From Zarea fungicola (Eukaryota; Ascomycota; Sordariomycetes; Hypocreales; Cordycipitaceae): a stretch of 61,255 nt of DNA. Shown in pieces: positions 31,986 through 43,667 of this stretch. A program made the translations under genes and the position numbers. Each line of letters opens with the position of its first letter. Position 1 is the first letter of the stretch. Location of the stretch: contig FWCC01000074.1 in NCBI GenBank assembly GCA_900169235.1, positions 1 to 61,255 on the forward strand, written 5' to 3'. The notes beneath the pieces are model-generated. The model did no database searches and was not told the DNA's origin. It saw only the letters and a list, made by a program, of their open reading frames with translations.

Positions 31986-33282
31986 GCCCTCGACGCGCTG
32001 GTGACGTCCACATGTCCGTAGAAAAGTGTATCTGACCGACAGGTCTATACTGTTAAGAGCCCTGACAGGCCGCTGTGTTAACTGCTCAACTACTGTCTTC
32101 TGAGAAGACCGGGGTACGGCCAGCCGTGGCCAGTCATCTCTAGCATCCAGTTCATATTTTCTAGCACCTTGGCACTTCCCCACGTACATCGCAACCACCG
32201 TGTCCAGGCAACCCACACGATATGGATTATAGAGCCGATGAGACTTTAAGCACTGTGACATGGATTGTCGTGCCGATTGAATCTTATATTGCCTCTAAGC
32301 ATTATCAAATATTAAATTGGATTGATCGGCATAGCACGACTCCGATTTCCAAGACCTCGGTTGCTAAACTTGGCGTTCGTCAAGGGAAGACACTACAGGA
32401 ATACTAGATCTAACAGCCGCGGCACGATGCCAGATGCGTATAAGTTAGCATGTAGAACTAAATAACAGATCTGATAATATTTGCTAAACTTAACAAAGGT
32501 TCTGGCTCTTGGCAGATCATAGAGCAAGAGCGTACCAAAGCGAACTTGAACCAATTGATTGGCGGTCATGAACACTTCCGTGGATGAAAGAATGACAGAA
32601 AGCCAGGCAAGGAAATTAGTTTGAGAGTTATATGAGTAGTTATGAAGCAAAATTCTATTGAATATCTTAATTGTCGTTGATATTTCAGTCAAATGAGTTG
32701 ATATATTATCATACCTCCGGAGTCCTCTACCCATGGCCTTCCTGTGATGATCCTAGAAAGTATATATTGGATGCTAGGGATGACCGACCATCGGCCGGTC
32801 ATTGCATGATCTTTTGGAGTCTCCAGTAGCCGACTTGTTAACCTAGCGCCCTCGTCCTTACATTGTTAGTCTTTTTAGTCCAGTGGTTAGGCCTGGCAGC
32901 CCTGCGTAGACATGTGACATCCCAACTGCTATGCAAGATGTGAGCAAACTTAATATTCTAGCTAAGAAGCTAGTAAATCCCTCTATCTACTACACAATTG
33001 AGAGAAAAAATACAGTAACTATCCGATGAAGGGCATCCTTTCATATCCGTGGCAGGCTGCCGTCAGCCTGTTAGTGGACAGCCAGAGGCCTGCCATTAGG
33101 CGCCGAGGCTTCGGTGTCTTGATCAGCCTTTCCATTGGGTGGCCGCAGCAGCAGAAGTGTCACGACATACTTGCCACCTAGGCAGAACGCGCAAGTATCG
33201 AGCCGACAGAGGCGCTGTTATCCAACGATATGACGGCAACATTGACTAGAAAACAATCATTTCCGTCTGCTGGAACCCATTT
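31986..33282. other. Region without a recognised gene
   Basis: May include further transposon debris next to the hAT fragments. A minus-strand open frame at 32,393-32,734 shows no recognisable motif. Confidence 0.4.
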
Positions 33283-33903
33283 CTAATGGTGGCAGTCGTA
33301 GTAGCCAATGAATGACGAGAATCCAATGACGTTATTAACATTGGTGCAGGACAAAGTGTCATCCACGCCAAAATGCTGCAGCCGACCGCCGCGGCAGCCA
33401 GCTCCCCCCCAGATATCCATTGTTGGGTACGGAAGTTTGTGGTGCTGCTGCTGAACAATGCCACTGAGAGCCGAAGTTGTGATTGTGATGCATCCAGTGC
33501 CACAACCAAAGTTCTTTACACCAGTAATATAGGTTAGTGTAGGACAGTCATAGCCACCGAACGCACCAATAAACCTGTCGCCACTGCGCTTGGTGATATC
33601 ATTGGTGATTCCAAAGTCTAGGAGCTGACCGGGATGAAGAGTGATGCGTGGTACTCCTGCTGGTGCGTCCCATGGGAGGCCATTCGCGGTGGCATTCTCA
33701 CGGGCATCCCAATCATCAGCTGTCATTGAATAAGTAGGACCGTCATAGGTGATGACTTCGGCATTTGATGGAATGACGGGCTGGGTTAGATCAAATGCGC
33801 TACGGACTTTATTGCGTCCGCGAGCTTCAATGTCATCGGCTGGCAGGGCCGTAGCATAGCGGGTGACTGCAAGGAGCAGGGCTAGCTTGGACAAACTCAG
33901 CAT
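33283..33903 (-). CDS. Secreted Cys-containing protein of unknown function
   Basis: An intronless 206-residue protein with the ATG at 33,903. The signal peptide is clear (MLSLSKLALLLAVTRYATA, then LPADDIEAR). Residues 20-110 are Asp/Pro/Thr-rich without Cys and include TKRSGD, a possible dibasic site at about residue 106. The C-terminal 100 residues contain six Cys (YDC, FGCGTGC, AGCRGG, LSC, YYDC) with many Gly and aromatic residues, suggesting a compact disulphide-bonded domain. The cut at KR would release just this domain. Proteins like this occur in fungal secretomes without an assigned function; I cannot name the family. The gene looks intact. Confidence 0.8.
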   Translation of the reverse strand: MLSLSKLALLLAVTRYATALPADDIEARGRNKVRSAFDLTQPVIPSNAEVITYDGPTYSMTADDWDARENATANGLPWDAPAGVPRITLHPGQLLDFGITNDITKRSGDRFIGAFGGYDCPTLTYITGVKNFGCGTGCITITTSALSGIVQQQHHKLPYPTMDIWGGAGCRGGRLQHFGVDDTLSCTNVNNVIGFSSFIGYYDCHH

Positions 33904-34885
33904 ATTTGATGTTATAAATAGTTGGCAATGGTTGAGAAAGAAAGGACTATGTTTTGAATTGAAAGCTTTTGTACATTCTCAAGGCAGATAGATTCCCTTT
34001 ATGTTTCACTGACAAAGTAGTCATGGTTAACTATCACACTGACGACAACTGCCGTGCGAGACTGCTGTTGAGTCGTGCGATGAGCGAGTCATTCAAGTCC
34101 CGCTCAAGTCAGCTTACACTGCATTCGCAAATACTGAATTGGTTAAAAATACTCCAATCTTACTGTTCTAGTCTTTTATCTACTAATTTGCTTCATTATT
34201 CTTAAGGTCTAGGATTTGCCGTCTGAAGTCCTATAATTACCATATTAGGCCAAGTGCAAGTATTTTCCCCACCAAATCCACACCGAATTTTTGCCCGATA
34301 AGAATCAATCTTATAATACCTATTTTAGAACTAGTTCGCTAAACCCATATAGAAAAGTTGAGAACCGTGTTCCAAATTCTGGACCTCCTGATTCCTATAC
34401 TTACCTATACATAGTGGCGTTGGACGTACCAAGAATGGTCTAGAGTAGATGAGGTCTCGAACTGGCGTAAGCCCGCTTGGCCCTAGCTTGCGGCACTGTC
34501 AACATATGGCAATGTTTTATTCCAATGTGTCCAACAGCCAAGTTGTGTACAGAGAAAATATTTTCTATTCTAGCATTATAACAAGTTTATATGTAGGATC
34601 TACCAAGTGGGTGCTATTACAGTGATCGGCCATGCTTCTATTGGTAGATAATTTATTATAGATTATGCGATTATTTATAACTCTTATTGATATACCTATT
34701 AAATTCACCTATCTAGAAATAGAAACTACACTGCACTAGTAATGCCTAAAAGGCTATTAAAAGTCAACCACATACGGCAATTAGCCGCCACTATAGAAAT
34801 TTCCACCCATCAATAGGCACTAGCAACAAATACCACCAATATTGGCAGTTTCTTAGCATGTCCTGTCGCATGTCTAATCACATGT
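33904..34885. other. Intergenic AT-rich region, no gene recognised
   Basis: Separates divergent-from-convergent small secreted genes. Only short meaningless frames. Confidence 0.4.
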
Positions 34886-35538
34886 CTACAGATCCTGGTT
34901 ATCCTCACATCCATTCGGGCGGTTCGACAAGCACTGCGTTACACAAGTACTTCCAATTAGGGTGTTTCTCGTAAGTCCAGAGACATAGTGGTTTTCTCGT
35001 TTCGATACGCAACCCTCAAAAGTCTTTTCAGCCGCATCAACCAAGTCTTCCTTAACCGCATTACTAACCGCACGCGACCAGCTGATACAACAGATTCCAG
35101 TTATATCAGTACGACAAATTGACCGAGGTGAGGCTGGGATAGTAACTGAACCAGAGTCTAAGATGTCGCCGATGAGGAGATTGCAGTGATCCTCAGGAGC
35201 GAAATGTGATTTGCCGCAAGAGACATAATTGCCGCCACAAGCACGCTCTGTCATCTGACGTTCTCCTACCACTGCAGCAGCAGACGCAAAAGTCGAGTTA
35301 CTATCACCATATCTAACTTCTCATTAGCCGTCTTTCGACAGAAAGTCTCTTAAACTACTAACATGGTAATTATAACAGTGTTATTCTGCGTTTTGCTCAG
35401 GACTTGCTGTTGAAGAATGACGAGTCCATCAGGAGTGTCTTGTTGGTGAAAGGCCGGAGCGACGTCGTCCACGCTCCCAGAGCCGCCAGCCAAAACAGTG
35501 CCGACCAGGCATGTCATGCAGAGCTTTAGAGAAAACAT
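34886..35538 (-). CDS. Secreted Cys-rich protein, CCISW family, copy B1
   Basis: Two exons: 35538-35363 and 35312-34886, with a 50-nt GT-AG intron in phase 2; total 200 residues. The ATG at 35,538 opens a signal peptide (MFSLKLCMTCLVGTVLAGG) nearly identical to that of the gene at 15,184-15,814 over TCLVGTVLA. The conserved blocks are MTERACGG, SHFAPEDHCNLLIGDI, GICCISWSRAV, HYVSGLTRNTLIGSTC and TQCLSNRPNGC. It carries a short extra tail (EDNQDL) after the terminal Cys block. It is the closest paralogue of copy A1, with the same intron position and with matching upstream DNA, so it arose by duplication of a segment. Function unknown. Confidence 0.82.
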
Positions 35539-37118
35539 AGTGAGAAAGAGAAACTGGTGTTGCAAGAATTTGTCAGGCGTTGTAAGACAACGAGAAAGCC
35601 CTAGTAACTAGGAGGCCACGCGCCGTTTTATACTACTGTCATAGTGGTTTGTATTCCTTATCTTTCCGGCCTCCAAATTCTAGGATGGGCAAACTGTACT
35701 CTGGGCAACACAAGTCTTACTTTATTCTTCCGTTTATTTCTTGTAAGTAGCCGAACCACAAGTCGAACCGCCAATTCAACTGCTCGCTGACTGCTGACGC
35801 GCGACTTGAGTCAGTGTAATCGCTCAAAGCCGAACCGAGACATGCCGTGCTTAACGGGACTAAACCTAAAAGCGTAAAATAAGATCCTTATTTCCTTATT
35901 AACCATCTCACAACCAACCATCTCACAAGCAACCATTAGATATCTTTTCTCGGTTATTACCTAAGTCCCGAAATTAGCTCCATAAAGCATCTCATAAAAA
36001 TTATCAAACACCGCCAACTCCCACAATAAAGAGGCTCCTTGCATTAATGGCAATGACAAGGAGTCATTGAGTAACCTCCGCAGTGATTAATCAAGAAACT
36101 GTCAAGTGGTGGCGCGGCGGACTCGGCATGTCGGCTTACAAGTCGCCATACGCTTGATATCGTATTTGATAAAATTACCGTGGATCTTGAGGCTGATGTT
36201 GCTATTTATTAATGAAAAGTAGGTATTTTGGTGTAAGTTTTGTCCTGTGAGCCGAATTACCTAGACCCACTGTATGTATCTACATAGAACAGAAGGAAAT
36301 CTCTCCTTTCGAGCTTCGAAATTGTGTGCCACCATCTCCTATTCTGCCACTTTGATAAGCAAGGCCTTATAGTATTAAAACACGTTCGTCTAATCCATAA
36401 CGGCCCCGTCTTAACGCGTATTCACAATTCAAATTGTGGATATATGTGTGACTCTTTATTCTATTATAGTCTATGATGTCATTCGCTATAGCTTTACCTG
36501 TGTCTATGTCGAGGTCGTAATATCGTCAGGTAGAGATGGGTTGTATATCCGTCGGCTGTACATCAGTCAACTACATCCGATACCCACTACAGAATGTGGC
36601 AGGCATCATGCTTTCCGGTTACTTCTCTTGACACCGCTCAAGCATTGAACGAGGCACTTGGTCACCTGCGAAATAAAAAACTAACATGAGGCGTTTATTT
36701 CAATCGTTTTGCTCCGGATGATGTTCGAGGAGCAGATGGCCAATCAAGAGATCGGTATGTCAACGGGTCCCTCGCCAACCGGTTCAAGTGGGCTGGTCTG
36801 ACTGTTCTGATTACCCTGATCCCCGTTTATTGAGCAATTTCACAAAAGTCTCGTACCGCTTTTGCAGGAATTATATAGCAAGATTACATTCAATAAGCGT
36901 CCCACCTAACTTCAAGTCTTATATCCAATTTAGTTATAGTTTCACAGTCTAGACTTTAGGGTGAAATCACAATCTTAAAGGGCTGACAAATTAATGTAGA
37001 TAACGTAATTAGATTTCTCTCACAATATAAAATCCCAGCAACCACCCTGTCTTATGAGTAAAGCAGGTCATCAAACCAACCGCACTCCTTACCTCGTACA
37101 ACGAAATTATTATCCACC
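35539..37118. other. Upstream region of copy B1, matching the copy A spacer
   Basis: From about 35,745 to 36,310 scattered blocks match 16,010-16,625 in order, including the AGCCGAACC, CGGCTTACAAGT and TTGAGGCT...TTGCTATTTA segments. No equivalent of the plus-strand gene at 16,693 is recognisable to the right. CAATATAAAATCCC at about 37,023 is a likely TATA box for the gene at 37,119. Confidence 0.55.
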
Positions 37119-37931
37119 ATGCGACTTATCTCGAGCCTGTTCCTTGGAGTGTCAGCACTCGGCAGCCTAGTTGTTGCCGACACGCTTGATTACAGTGACA
37201 GCATTCGCGCTCTCAGTTATGGCAATGTTGAGACCCAAGGCAGCACTACCGGCACAGTTTGGTTTAATGTCAGTAGCTTTGCTGTTGATAAGCTCCCTAA
37301 CATTCAGGCAAATCTTGGGTTATATACCTTGGACAATTTAGATGCCCTAAAAAGCATCGCTGGGCTCGCCGCCGTGGCTGCCCAGGAACAAAAATGGGGT
37401 GATCTTGTGTACTTGTATAATGCATTTAGCATGAATGGCCATGTTGATTATATTATTGCAAATAGCACTGAGATGCGTCACGGCCTACTTGCAGCTGTTC
37501 TCAAGGCGGACAAGTCTGGTGTGGACCCGACCCTTATCGATCTATACATTAAAACCTCCTCCTCACCTTTCTTGTTAGAGGCTTTCAACTCTCTCTATAC
37601 ATCACCAGTTGAACCACTTACGAAAAGATGGTGGAAAGAGGTCTGCGATGGGAGCCACAAGGCAACTGTGCAAACTTGTCGGAGTCTGATAGAGAACATT
37701 CGGTTTAATGCCACTGTGAAGACCAATGGCCCTAGAAATGTATGCCAGCGTGGCTGCTGCATCAGTTGGAGCGCCAATGCTACATTTCAGCTGCAAGACC
37801 TTTACCCTGCTGCAAACTACTGCGTTAACGCGTGCGGTTCTGTTTCCGTTAGTTGCGAGGTGTTTGGCGTTGAATTACAAGGAACCATCCTGGACCAGTG
37901 CCTGAGCAATCGTGCCAGTGGATGCGAGTAG
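37119..37931 (+). CDS. Secreted CCISW-family protein with long pro-region and dibasic site
   Basis: An intronless 270-residue protein. The signal peptide is MRLISSLFLGVSALGSLVVA. Residues 21-168 form a largely Cys-free region with an alpha-helical look and three Asn-x-Ser/Thr sites. It ends in PLTKR at residues 166-170, a likely Kex2-type cleavage site. The remaining 100 residues are a Cys-rich domain that carries the same signature as the genes at 15.2, 16.7 and 34.9 kb: PRNVC, GCCISWS and DQCLSNRASGC, with matching Cys order. Here the family domain is therefore the C-terminal product of a larger precursor. Similar proteins occur in other ascomycetes with no assigned function. TATA box about 95 bp upstream. 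Intact. Confidence 0.83.
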   Translation: MRLISSLFLGVSALGSLVVADTLDYSDSIRALSYGNVETQGSTTGTVWFNVSSFAVDKLPNIQANLGLYTLDNLDALKSIAGLAAVAAQEQKWGDLVYLYNAFSMNGHVDYIIANSTEMRHGLLAAVLKADKSGVDPTLIDLYIKTSSSPFLLEAFNSLYTSPVEPLTKRWWKEVCDGSHKATVQTCRSLIENIRFNATVKTNGPRNVCQRGCCISWSANATFQLQDLYPAANYCVNACGSVSVSCEVFGVELQGTILDQCLSNRASGCE

Positions 37932-39991
37932 TGACTTCAGATAAAATACTACGTCACACCTTGCACTTTGGACCCGGGTGCAAGGCGTACAATCATCCAA
38001 AGGCTGCGAGTCTGCGGGCCTCTCAGCATTTACATAGATAAGTAGTAACACTACAATCAAAAATCTACAATTGGGCATTCATCAAATTATCTATATAAGA
38101 ACATTTATGCTTATATAAGTAGTATTGCGTAGAGAACTATAGGCTAGTGTATTCTATAGGGATTACTCGTTAGAACCTGCCGTTTTTAAGGTATCAATCC
38201 CTTGTTTTCATTATATTTTCTTCTAGTAGCAACGCATATATAAGGTAATTACAATCAAACAGCGCATCTAATATTAAGCCTTATACGGAGTTTACCTGCT
38301 AAACAGTGTGCAATACCAGCTAAGTAGTGACAACGTGTGTTGTACGCGGTAGCATCATAACATTATACAAGGCTTCTAATAGTGCAGATGGTTTAACGGA
38401 CTATTAGTGCAAAGCGCGGTTTATACTATTAGTTTATAGACTAATAGTCCACTTTAGCTCTATTAGTATAACTACTCGCTTTAATTAATCTATATTATGC
38501 CTAATAGTTAGACATCGCCGAACTGCTTAGGCGTACTAGGTTTTATGGTTCAGTCTGTGACGGAAGAATCATACGAATGACTACGAAATAGAAACATCGT
38601 AAAAGCGGGAAGTCTGCCTAAATGAAACAAGATTGTTTTACTGCCAGTCTGTTGAAGTTTGGCGGCGTTTGCAGACGCGGCGCAAATAGTAGCGACGGAC
38701 AGAGGATGCATTGGGACGAAAATGTTACAGGATACAATTCCGTGGCTATGGAGAAGTTAGATAAAACGGGGATCTGCTCGTATATAAATTGTGAAGTCTG
38801 ACGGACTCCCACTTAGTTGGATGCCGCCACTGACCGATTGCTATCGATCAATGTTGCCTTCGGCCTGATACACCGAGTAATAAGCTCAGATTTTAAACAA
38901 TATCATTTGTCGGAATCGGGACTTTCAACTGTGCTGGTGTGGAGAAACACCAGGGCAGGAACATTTTGCTTACTTTTTGGGGGGCTAAACAGCACTGCCA
39001 TGACACCACAAAAGCCCAGAGACACAATGAGTGCTCACATATCATTACTAATGTACACATGTATACGTCTATGAGCGTTTAACCAGTACAATATTTACTG
39101 TACAGTAGGTACCGGTAGCATTAAGATAACTATAGTAAAAGTGATTAATGTATTACCGGGTATGACTACACTGTAGTAACAACAAGTTTATTTATTGCTA
39201 TTTGCTATTTGCTATTTACCAGACGCTTGCCTGAGCCCCGTCGCCGCGTACGTTTACCATTTGTTTCGCCGACCGTTTGCCTATCCATACATTGTCTCTA
39301 TTCAGCTTCTTCTTGGCTGCCGGCATTGAATGTGCGCTACGCCTAATCACCGACGGTTGCGTAAGCTTGCCAAAGAGTGGTTCTGTGGGCACGCATATTG
39401 CTCCTTTAAGTGCCTGACTATCAAAACCAATAAGAAAATCAATGACCAACGGTGTCCAAAACTATGGCGACGCCCGTTGTGGGCTACTGATGGTTCTGTG
39501 GGCTTACTGGGGGGACTCACTTGACTCGTGCAGTCAGAAGCACTGGCTTTCAGAGGCTCAGTAACTAGGCCTGCCGCTTGGAAAAACGGTCTCTACTTCA
39601 CAAGTTCCAGAAGAGAAAAGAAATAAAAGTTGTACGGCATTGTTCATTGACTAGACCTTAGTAGACAAAGGTGGCTGTTGGTATACAAGCAGTTACGTGG
39701 CACAGTACCAAGAGGAGTGTTTCCCAGTATGTATGTGAGTTGTAACTTATTATAATGGAAGAAATCCAGTTATGCATGGAGGAGGAATTCCTCTCTATAT
39801 ACAGGAATTCAAAGCAGGAAAAGCAAACAACAAACAGGCAAAAATCGTCTTTCCTCCTTAGCAGCCGTGATGACCTCGTATCAGCGACAGGAGCTAGGCC
39901 TCACAGGAACAGCTACTTGGCCCGACTCGGTGGTCACAACACCTGACGTCGTCATTCAGCGGCGTTGATCGTGGTGTCGTGGCAGATGCCT
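37932..39991. other. Two-kilobase region without a convincing gene
   Basis: A minus-strand frame from the ATG at 38,078 to 37,875 starts with a signal-peptide-like stretch (MPNCRFLIVVLLLIYVNA) followed by three Cys, but it overlaps the end of the gene at 37,119 and is short. Otherwise AT-rich, with no gene. An 8-bp unit (TGCTATTT) is repeated three times around 39,196-39,219. Confidence 0.4.
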
Positions 39992-40246
39992 TTACGCGTC
40001 TGGAACGCAGGTGCCGATGCAGCCCTCGTAATGGACGCCCATGAAATAGCGTTCACAGTCGGGCGGTGCGGTGCATTTGTATTTCACAGGGCATGCTTGT
40101 GTGTTGCTTCCCGTTCCGCAGCGGATTGTAACAGGATCTTGCACAAGTGTTTGCTGATACTTGGAGGTGTCGATTGGGACCTGCTTTGGTGCCGCCTCAA
40201 CAGCTACTGTCAAGGCACATAATAACACGGAAGCCTTGCCGAGCAT
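39992..40246 (-). CDS. Small secreted Cys-rich protein
   Basis: An 84-residue protein from the ATG at 40,246. The frame extends upstream, but this ATG immediately precedes a clean signal peptide (MLGKASVLLCALTVAVEA, then APKQ). The mature part is about 65 residues with six Cys, all in the C-terminal half (IRC, QAC, YKC, PDC, EGC, GTC), which predicts three disulphides. There is no intron. The size and pattern fit small secreted fungal proteins of effector or antimicrobial type, but I cannot assign a family. It lies in the AT-rich accessory part of the window, with other secreted protein genes on both sides. Confidence 0.72.
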   Translation of the reverse strand: MLGKASVLLCALTVAVEAAPKQVPIDTSKYQQTLVQDPVTIRCGTGSNTQACPVKYKCTAPPDCERYFMGVHYEGCIGTCVPDA

Positions 40247-42356
40247 ATCGATGGAGGTAGAAAGTTTGCAGATTTGCACTTTGATATAATGGAGAGAATG
40301 GAGCTGGCTGATAAAAAGGACAAAAAGGATTGTACTCGTAAGGGCCAGCCACTGCATTTTTGTACTATGTGCGTGCCTCGCTTATTGGCCATACTTGGTT
40401 AAATGGGTCTCGTGCTGGTGCAAAAGCTCTTGCAATTTGTTTCACTGCTCCCTTGGTTTATGCCTAGTGCTTTGCAAAGGCTGCTCATTCCAGCCTCGCC
40501 CTGCACGACACCACGCACCGAAGCTTTCATCTGCAAAGCAGAACAGACGTAAAGCGGCACCAAAGGGCTTAGTGCAGCTCTTTTCTCTTGTACCGGCATG
40601 TTGGATAGACATGTATTCGGAATGGGCTTTTCAGCTACTTTCGCGTCATGAAATTTACGCTGGGCGGTCGCTGGTGTGGTGACAATTGAAATTATCGCGA
40701 ACCGAGGGGGAGTCCACAATTGTCGGACACTTCCACTTGACTACATACGGGAGGGAGTCGGCAAATTAGGCTTGCTTCGCGGTTTTGTGGCTTAGACATG
40801 CTGCAGGCCAGGCCAAAAGTCTTGGCAAAGCCCGATGCAGAGTAATTCAATACTGGGTTCAAAGTGGGCTGACGGAGAACAATAATGGATCTGACCAGCG
40901 TGCGTGCGTTGCTGACTTCGCGTCCACAGCGACTGGTCCGCATTTGGTGACTGGATAAGCCACGGCTTCTTGCCACGGCGAGCTGGCATCCAGCATCCCA
41001 ACACCATCTCACTTCTGTCGCTAGCAGGCAGCGATGGCGCTTAGTTCACATATAGTTAATCGATTGCTCGTAATCCGGGCTCAAATTTCTAAATTGTGGA
41101 ACGGACTGAGTCAAATTCGCATTGCTGGGCTTGCAATATCACCTTTGACAACGGCACCTGCCTACTACCTGGTCGAATGTGTCCGAGTTCGTTTTGCCAG
41201 GGAGGGCTCGGTTGTGAAGCATCAGATTTGCCAAGGCCTTCTCCCTCGAGAGAAAGCCATTAGGTAGTGGTAAAACCCGCTCCGCGACAGGATGCTTGCC
41301 GGCGTCGAGCGGATTGATGCGACTCGCTCTTTCGCGCCCCGATTACCTCCGGTCCAATAGTAACAGAGGCACGCTATTCGCCGATATGCATTATTTTTGT
41401 CAGAAGTAGCTTACAGAGAACTTCACAGCGTAGCCAACGGCTACAGATCGGTATCGTATTCCGTCAGCACTCAGGCCGGGGTCTTCTCCCTCAGTAGAGA
41501 TGTCCAATGACCTGTCATTATTTAACCCTCGTCTACTCACTCACCTCAAAACCGTATCACTGCAGTACGAACTGATAATTGTCAAGCGGTACACAATCAG
41601 AATTTTAATCGAAATATGCCAATTATGTCACGCCACTCTTTCACCTCGTTTGCTGAAGTCTTGTTTTGTTTCGTCACACCGCAGCGCCGGTTTCACGGGT
41701 TCGCAGGCAAAAGCAAAGGAGACGAGGAAACTATACATGGCTGTTTTGATGTCAAGAAAAGCCTTATAGCAGTTGCTCACGGAGATGTCGACATTCGAAC
41801 GATAATTACGCGGCTGATGGGCAACGACCTTCATTTACGCACCTCAAAGTCACCAGAGGGACAGACTGGGTTCAGGTCACGGATTTTTGTGGAGGATGAA
41901 TCAAATCCCAGAACTTCCATCCCTGTGGCCATTATTTCGGCATATACACTACTAGTGAGGCTCACGAAGGAATACACTTCTGCCAAGCAAAAACCACAAT
42001 ATCTTGAATATGGGCGTATTAAGATACGGATAGTATACGCTTCCGAAAACAATATTGAGGAGAGTAATGAAGGACTTATGAGGGAGCTTCGCAAATCAAA
42101 TTATTTATTATAAGATAGTTGGTAAACGCTATATCGCTTCAACCTATAAACCTGCCCATTGCAGTACCATTTAAGAAAAGTATGATCAATCAGCAAAATG
42201 AACGGTAGATAGAAGAGAAAAACGATGAATTCATTTATAAAAACCCTGCATCAATCTGCCCTAGAGAGCGAGTAACAAAGACAGTTCGAGCCCTAAAGGG
42301 GATAACAGTTAAAGCAATTTTGACCAATGACTGTCTTTGTAATTCTGAAGGCAATA
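40247..42356. other. Region with only a doubtful frame
   Basis: A plus-strand frame at 41,616-42,113 would encode 165 residues with no signal peptide and no motif I recognise; it could be a lone gene or chance. The rest shows no coding features. Confidence 0.35.
41616..42113 (+). CDS. Hypothetical protein, doubtful
   Basis: A 165-residue frame from the ATG at 41,616 to a TAA at 42,113. Composition is unremarkable: mixed charged and hydrophobic residues, low Cys, with a basic C-terminal helix. I recognise no domain, leader or membrane segment. Length alone makes it worth recording in an AT-rich region, but the opposite strand is also open in places. It could equally be a piece of a decayed gene. 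Confidence 0.25.
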   Translation: MPIMSRHSFTSFAEVLFCFVTPQRRFHGFAGKSKGDEETIHGCFDVKKSLIAVAHGDVDIRTIITRLMGNDLHLRTSKSPEGQTGFRSRIFVEDESNPRTSIPVAIISAYTLLVRLTKEYTSAKQKPQYLEYGRIKIRIVYASENNIEESNEGLMRELRKSNYLL

Positions 42357-42657
42357 CTACGAACATGTTGTATGTCCGGTCAAAGGGTCTATGTAGCAGT
42401 CGTTCAGGTTGTTCATGCATCGACTGTTTGTCTGTCTTGGAAGTATAAGTAGTTGTATTGTTACAGCATTGAAAAGAAACAAAATATTCACTCACAGGAC
42501 AGCTTGTATATGTGCCTGTAGGATTACCATTTCTGTCAAGAGAGTGACAGCTTCCAGCACCAAAAGCGCCGCCAAAGAAGCACTGTCCTGGCCCTACAGC
42601 AGACACAGTAGGCACGGCAAGAATTGCCGCAGTAATGATGCTTAGGCCGATCTTCAT
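42357..42657 (-). CDS. Small secreted Cys-rich protein, two exons
   Basis: Two exons: 42657-42496 and 42431-42357, with a 64-nt GTGAGT...ACAG intron in phase 0; total 78 residues. The signal peptide is MKIGLSIITAAILAVPTVSA. The mature part has six Cys: two in exon 1 around GQCFFGGAFGAGSC, one in TSCP at the junction, and three in exon 2 (SRCMNN, NDCYID, TTCS). Splicing is chosen because the unspliced frame loses the Cys pattern and runs into low-quality sequence, whereas the spliced one ends neatly at TTCS. The length and six-Cys layout suggest a small three-disulphide exported protein. No family name can be given. Confidence 0.72.
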
Positions 42658-43667
42658 CCCGATCTGAAGTAAAGGAGGCTGGGAAATATACTTTCTTTGA
42701 GCACAGTCGTGACTTATGCTTAGGATAGTCTATCAATAAAAACTCTTTGTATATCGGCATGCACACAACTATATATACCAACACAGCTGACCGAGTTTTG
42801 GGGAATAAATTTACTGGCGGTCTGTGCTGTATGAGTGCGTGAAATCTTCTGTTAGCCGGGCGCGACGCAATCCTTCTTGAATTTATAATATGTAAGCATC
42901 GACAAGAACTACCGCTGCAGTTCTGCCAGCAGTGTGTAGTTTGAACCAAGTTTACAGAGATGGGAGTAGAAAGGGGCCGTAGCGGTGAGAGTTTACCACA
43001 TTGAACTATCCACATCTTTCTGTTTGCAAAAGGGGGCACTTGTTACGATCATCGTATCTTCAGCCAGTAACAGTAGAGGCTGAGCCGAGCACTGCGGACT
43101 CCGTAAAGTGGCACGGACCCGTAACTGAGGAAACATCATATTGGGCAATTTCATTTTGGATTGAAGACAGGAAGTGTTGAGTCTCGGCAGCAATGACTTC
43201 AGTACAGCTAGGGCCGACTTTGACGCCCCCTAGTCTAGCGGCTTGCTACACCATCTTCCGCTTAACCTAAGCTACAACAGGCATTCTTCCAGTGGTCAGC
43301 CTAAAAGTGACTCTTTTTACTTCATATACGAGAAGCAGTCAAGAACTTCTCAGACATACTACGTAGCGATTCGAGGTATAAACTTTAGCGCCAAAGCGTA
43401 CGAATCCGGCGGCGCTTTCTAGGATGTCCACCCAGCCAAGTTATGGGCCTAGACAAACCTGCCACACTTGAGGATGTTTGTCCGGACTTTAACTACCCTT
43501 GGTGATTATGAGTGCACCCTTGCCACGCATCGGCTCTGCGCAAACTCGGCAAACTCGGCAAACTCGGTCGGACTTTTGTGCTCCACCACCGCCTGGTCAG
43601 CTGAATCCGCACACTGAGGTGTAGGAAACTTGTTAGGAGATTCATCAAGATTTCTACAGTAAAACTG
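42658..43667. other. Region without a recognised gene
   Basis: Contains a perfect triple tandem repeat of CAAACTCGG at 43,541-43,567. No coding region was supported. Confidence 0.4.
43541..43567. repeat. 9-bp tandem repeat, three perfect units
   Basis: CAAACTCGG repeated three times without mismatch, followed by an AACTCGG-like partial match broken at TCGGTCGG. Confidence 0.8.

Noticed and set aside
37875..38078. Minus-strand frame with signal-peptide-like start (MPNCRFLIVVLLLIYVNA)
   Set aside because: Only 67 residues, overlaps the end of the well-supported gene at 37,119, with no complete Cys pattern; kept as a remark only.
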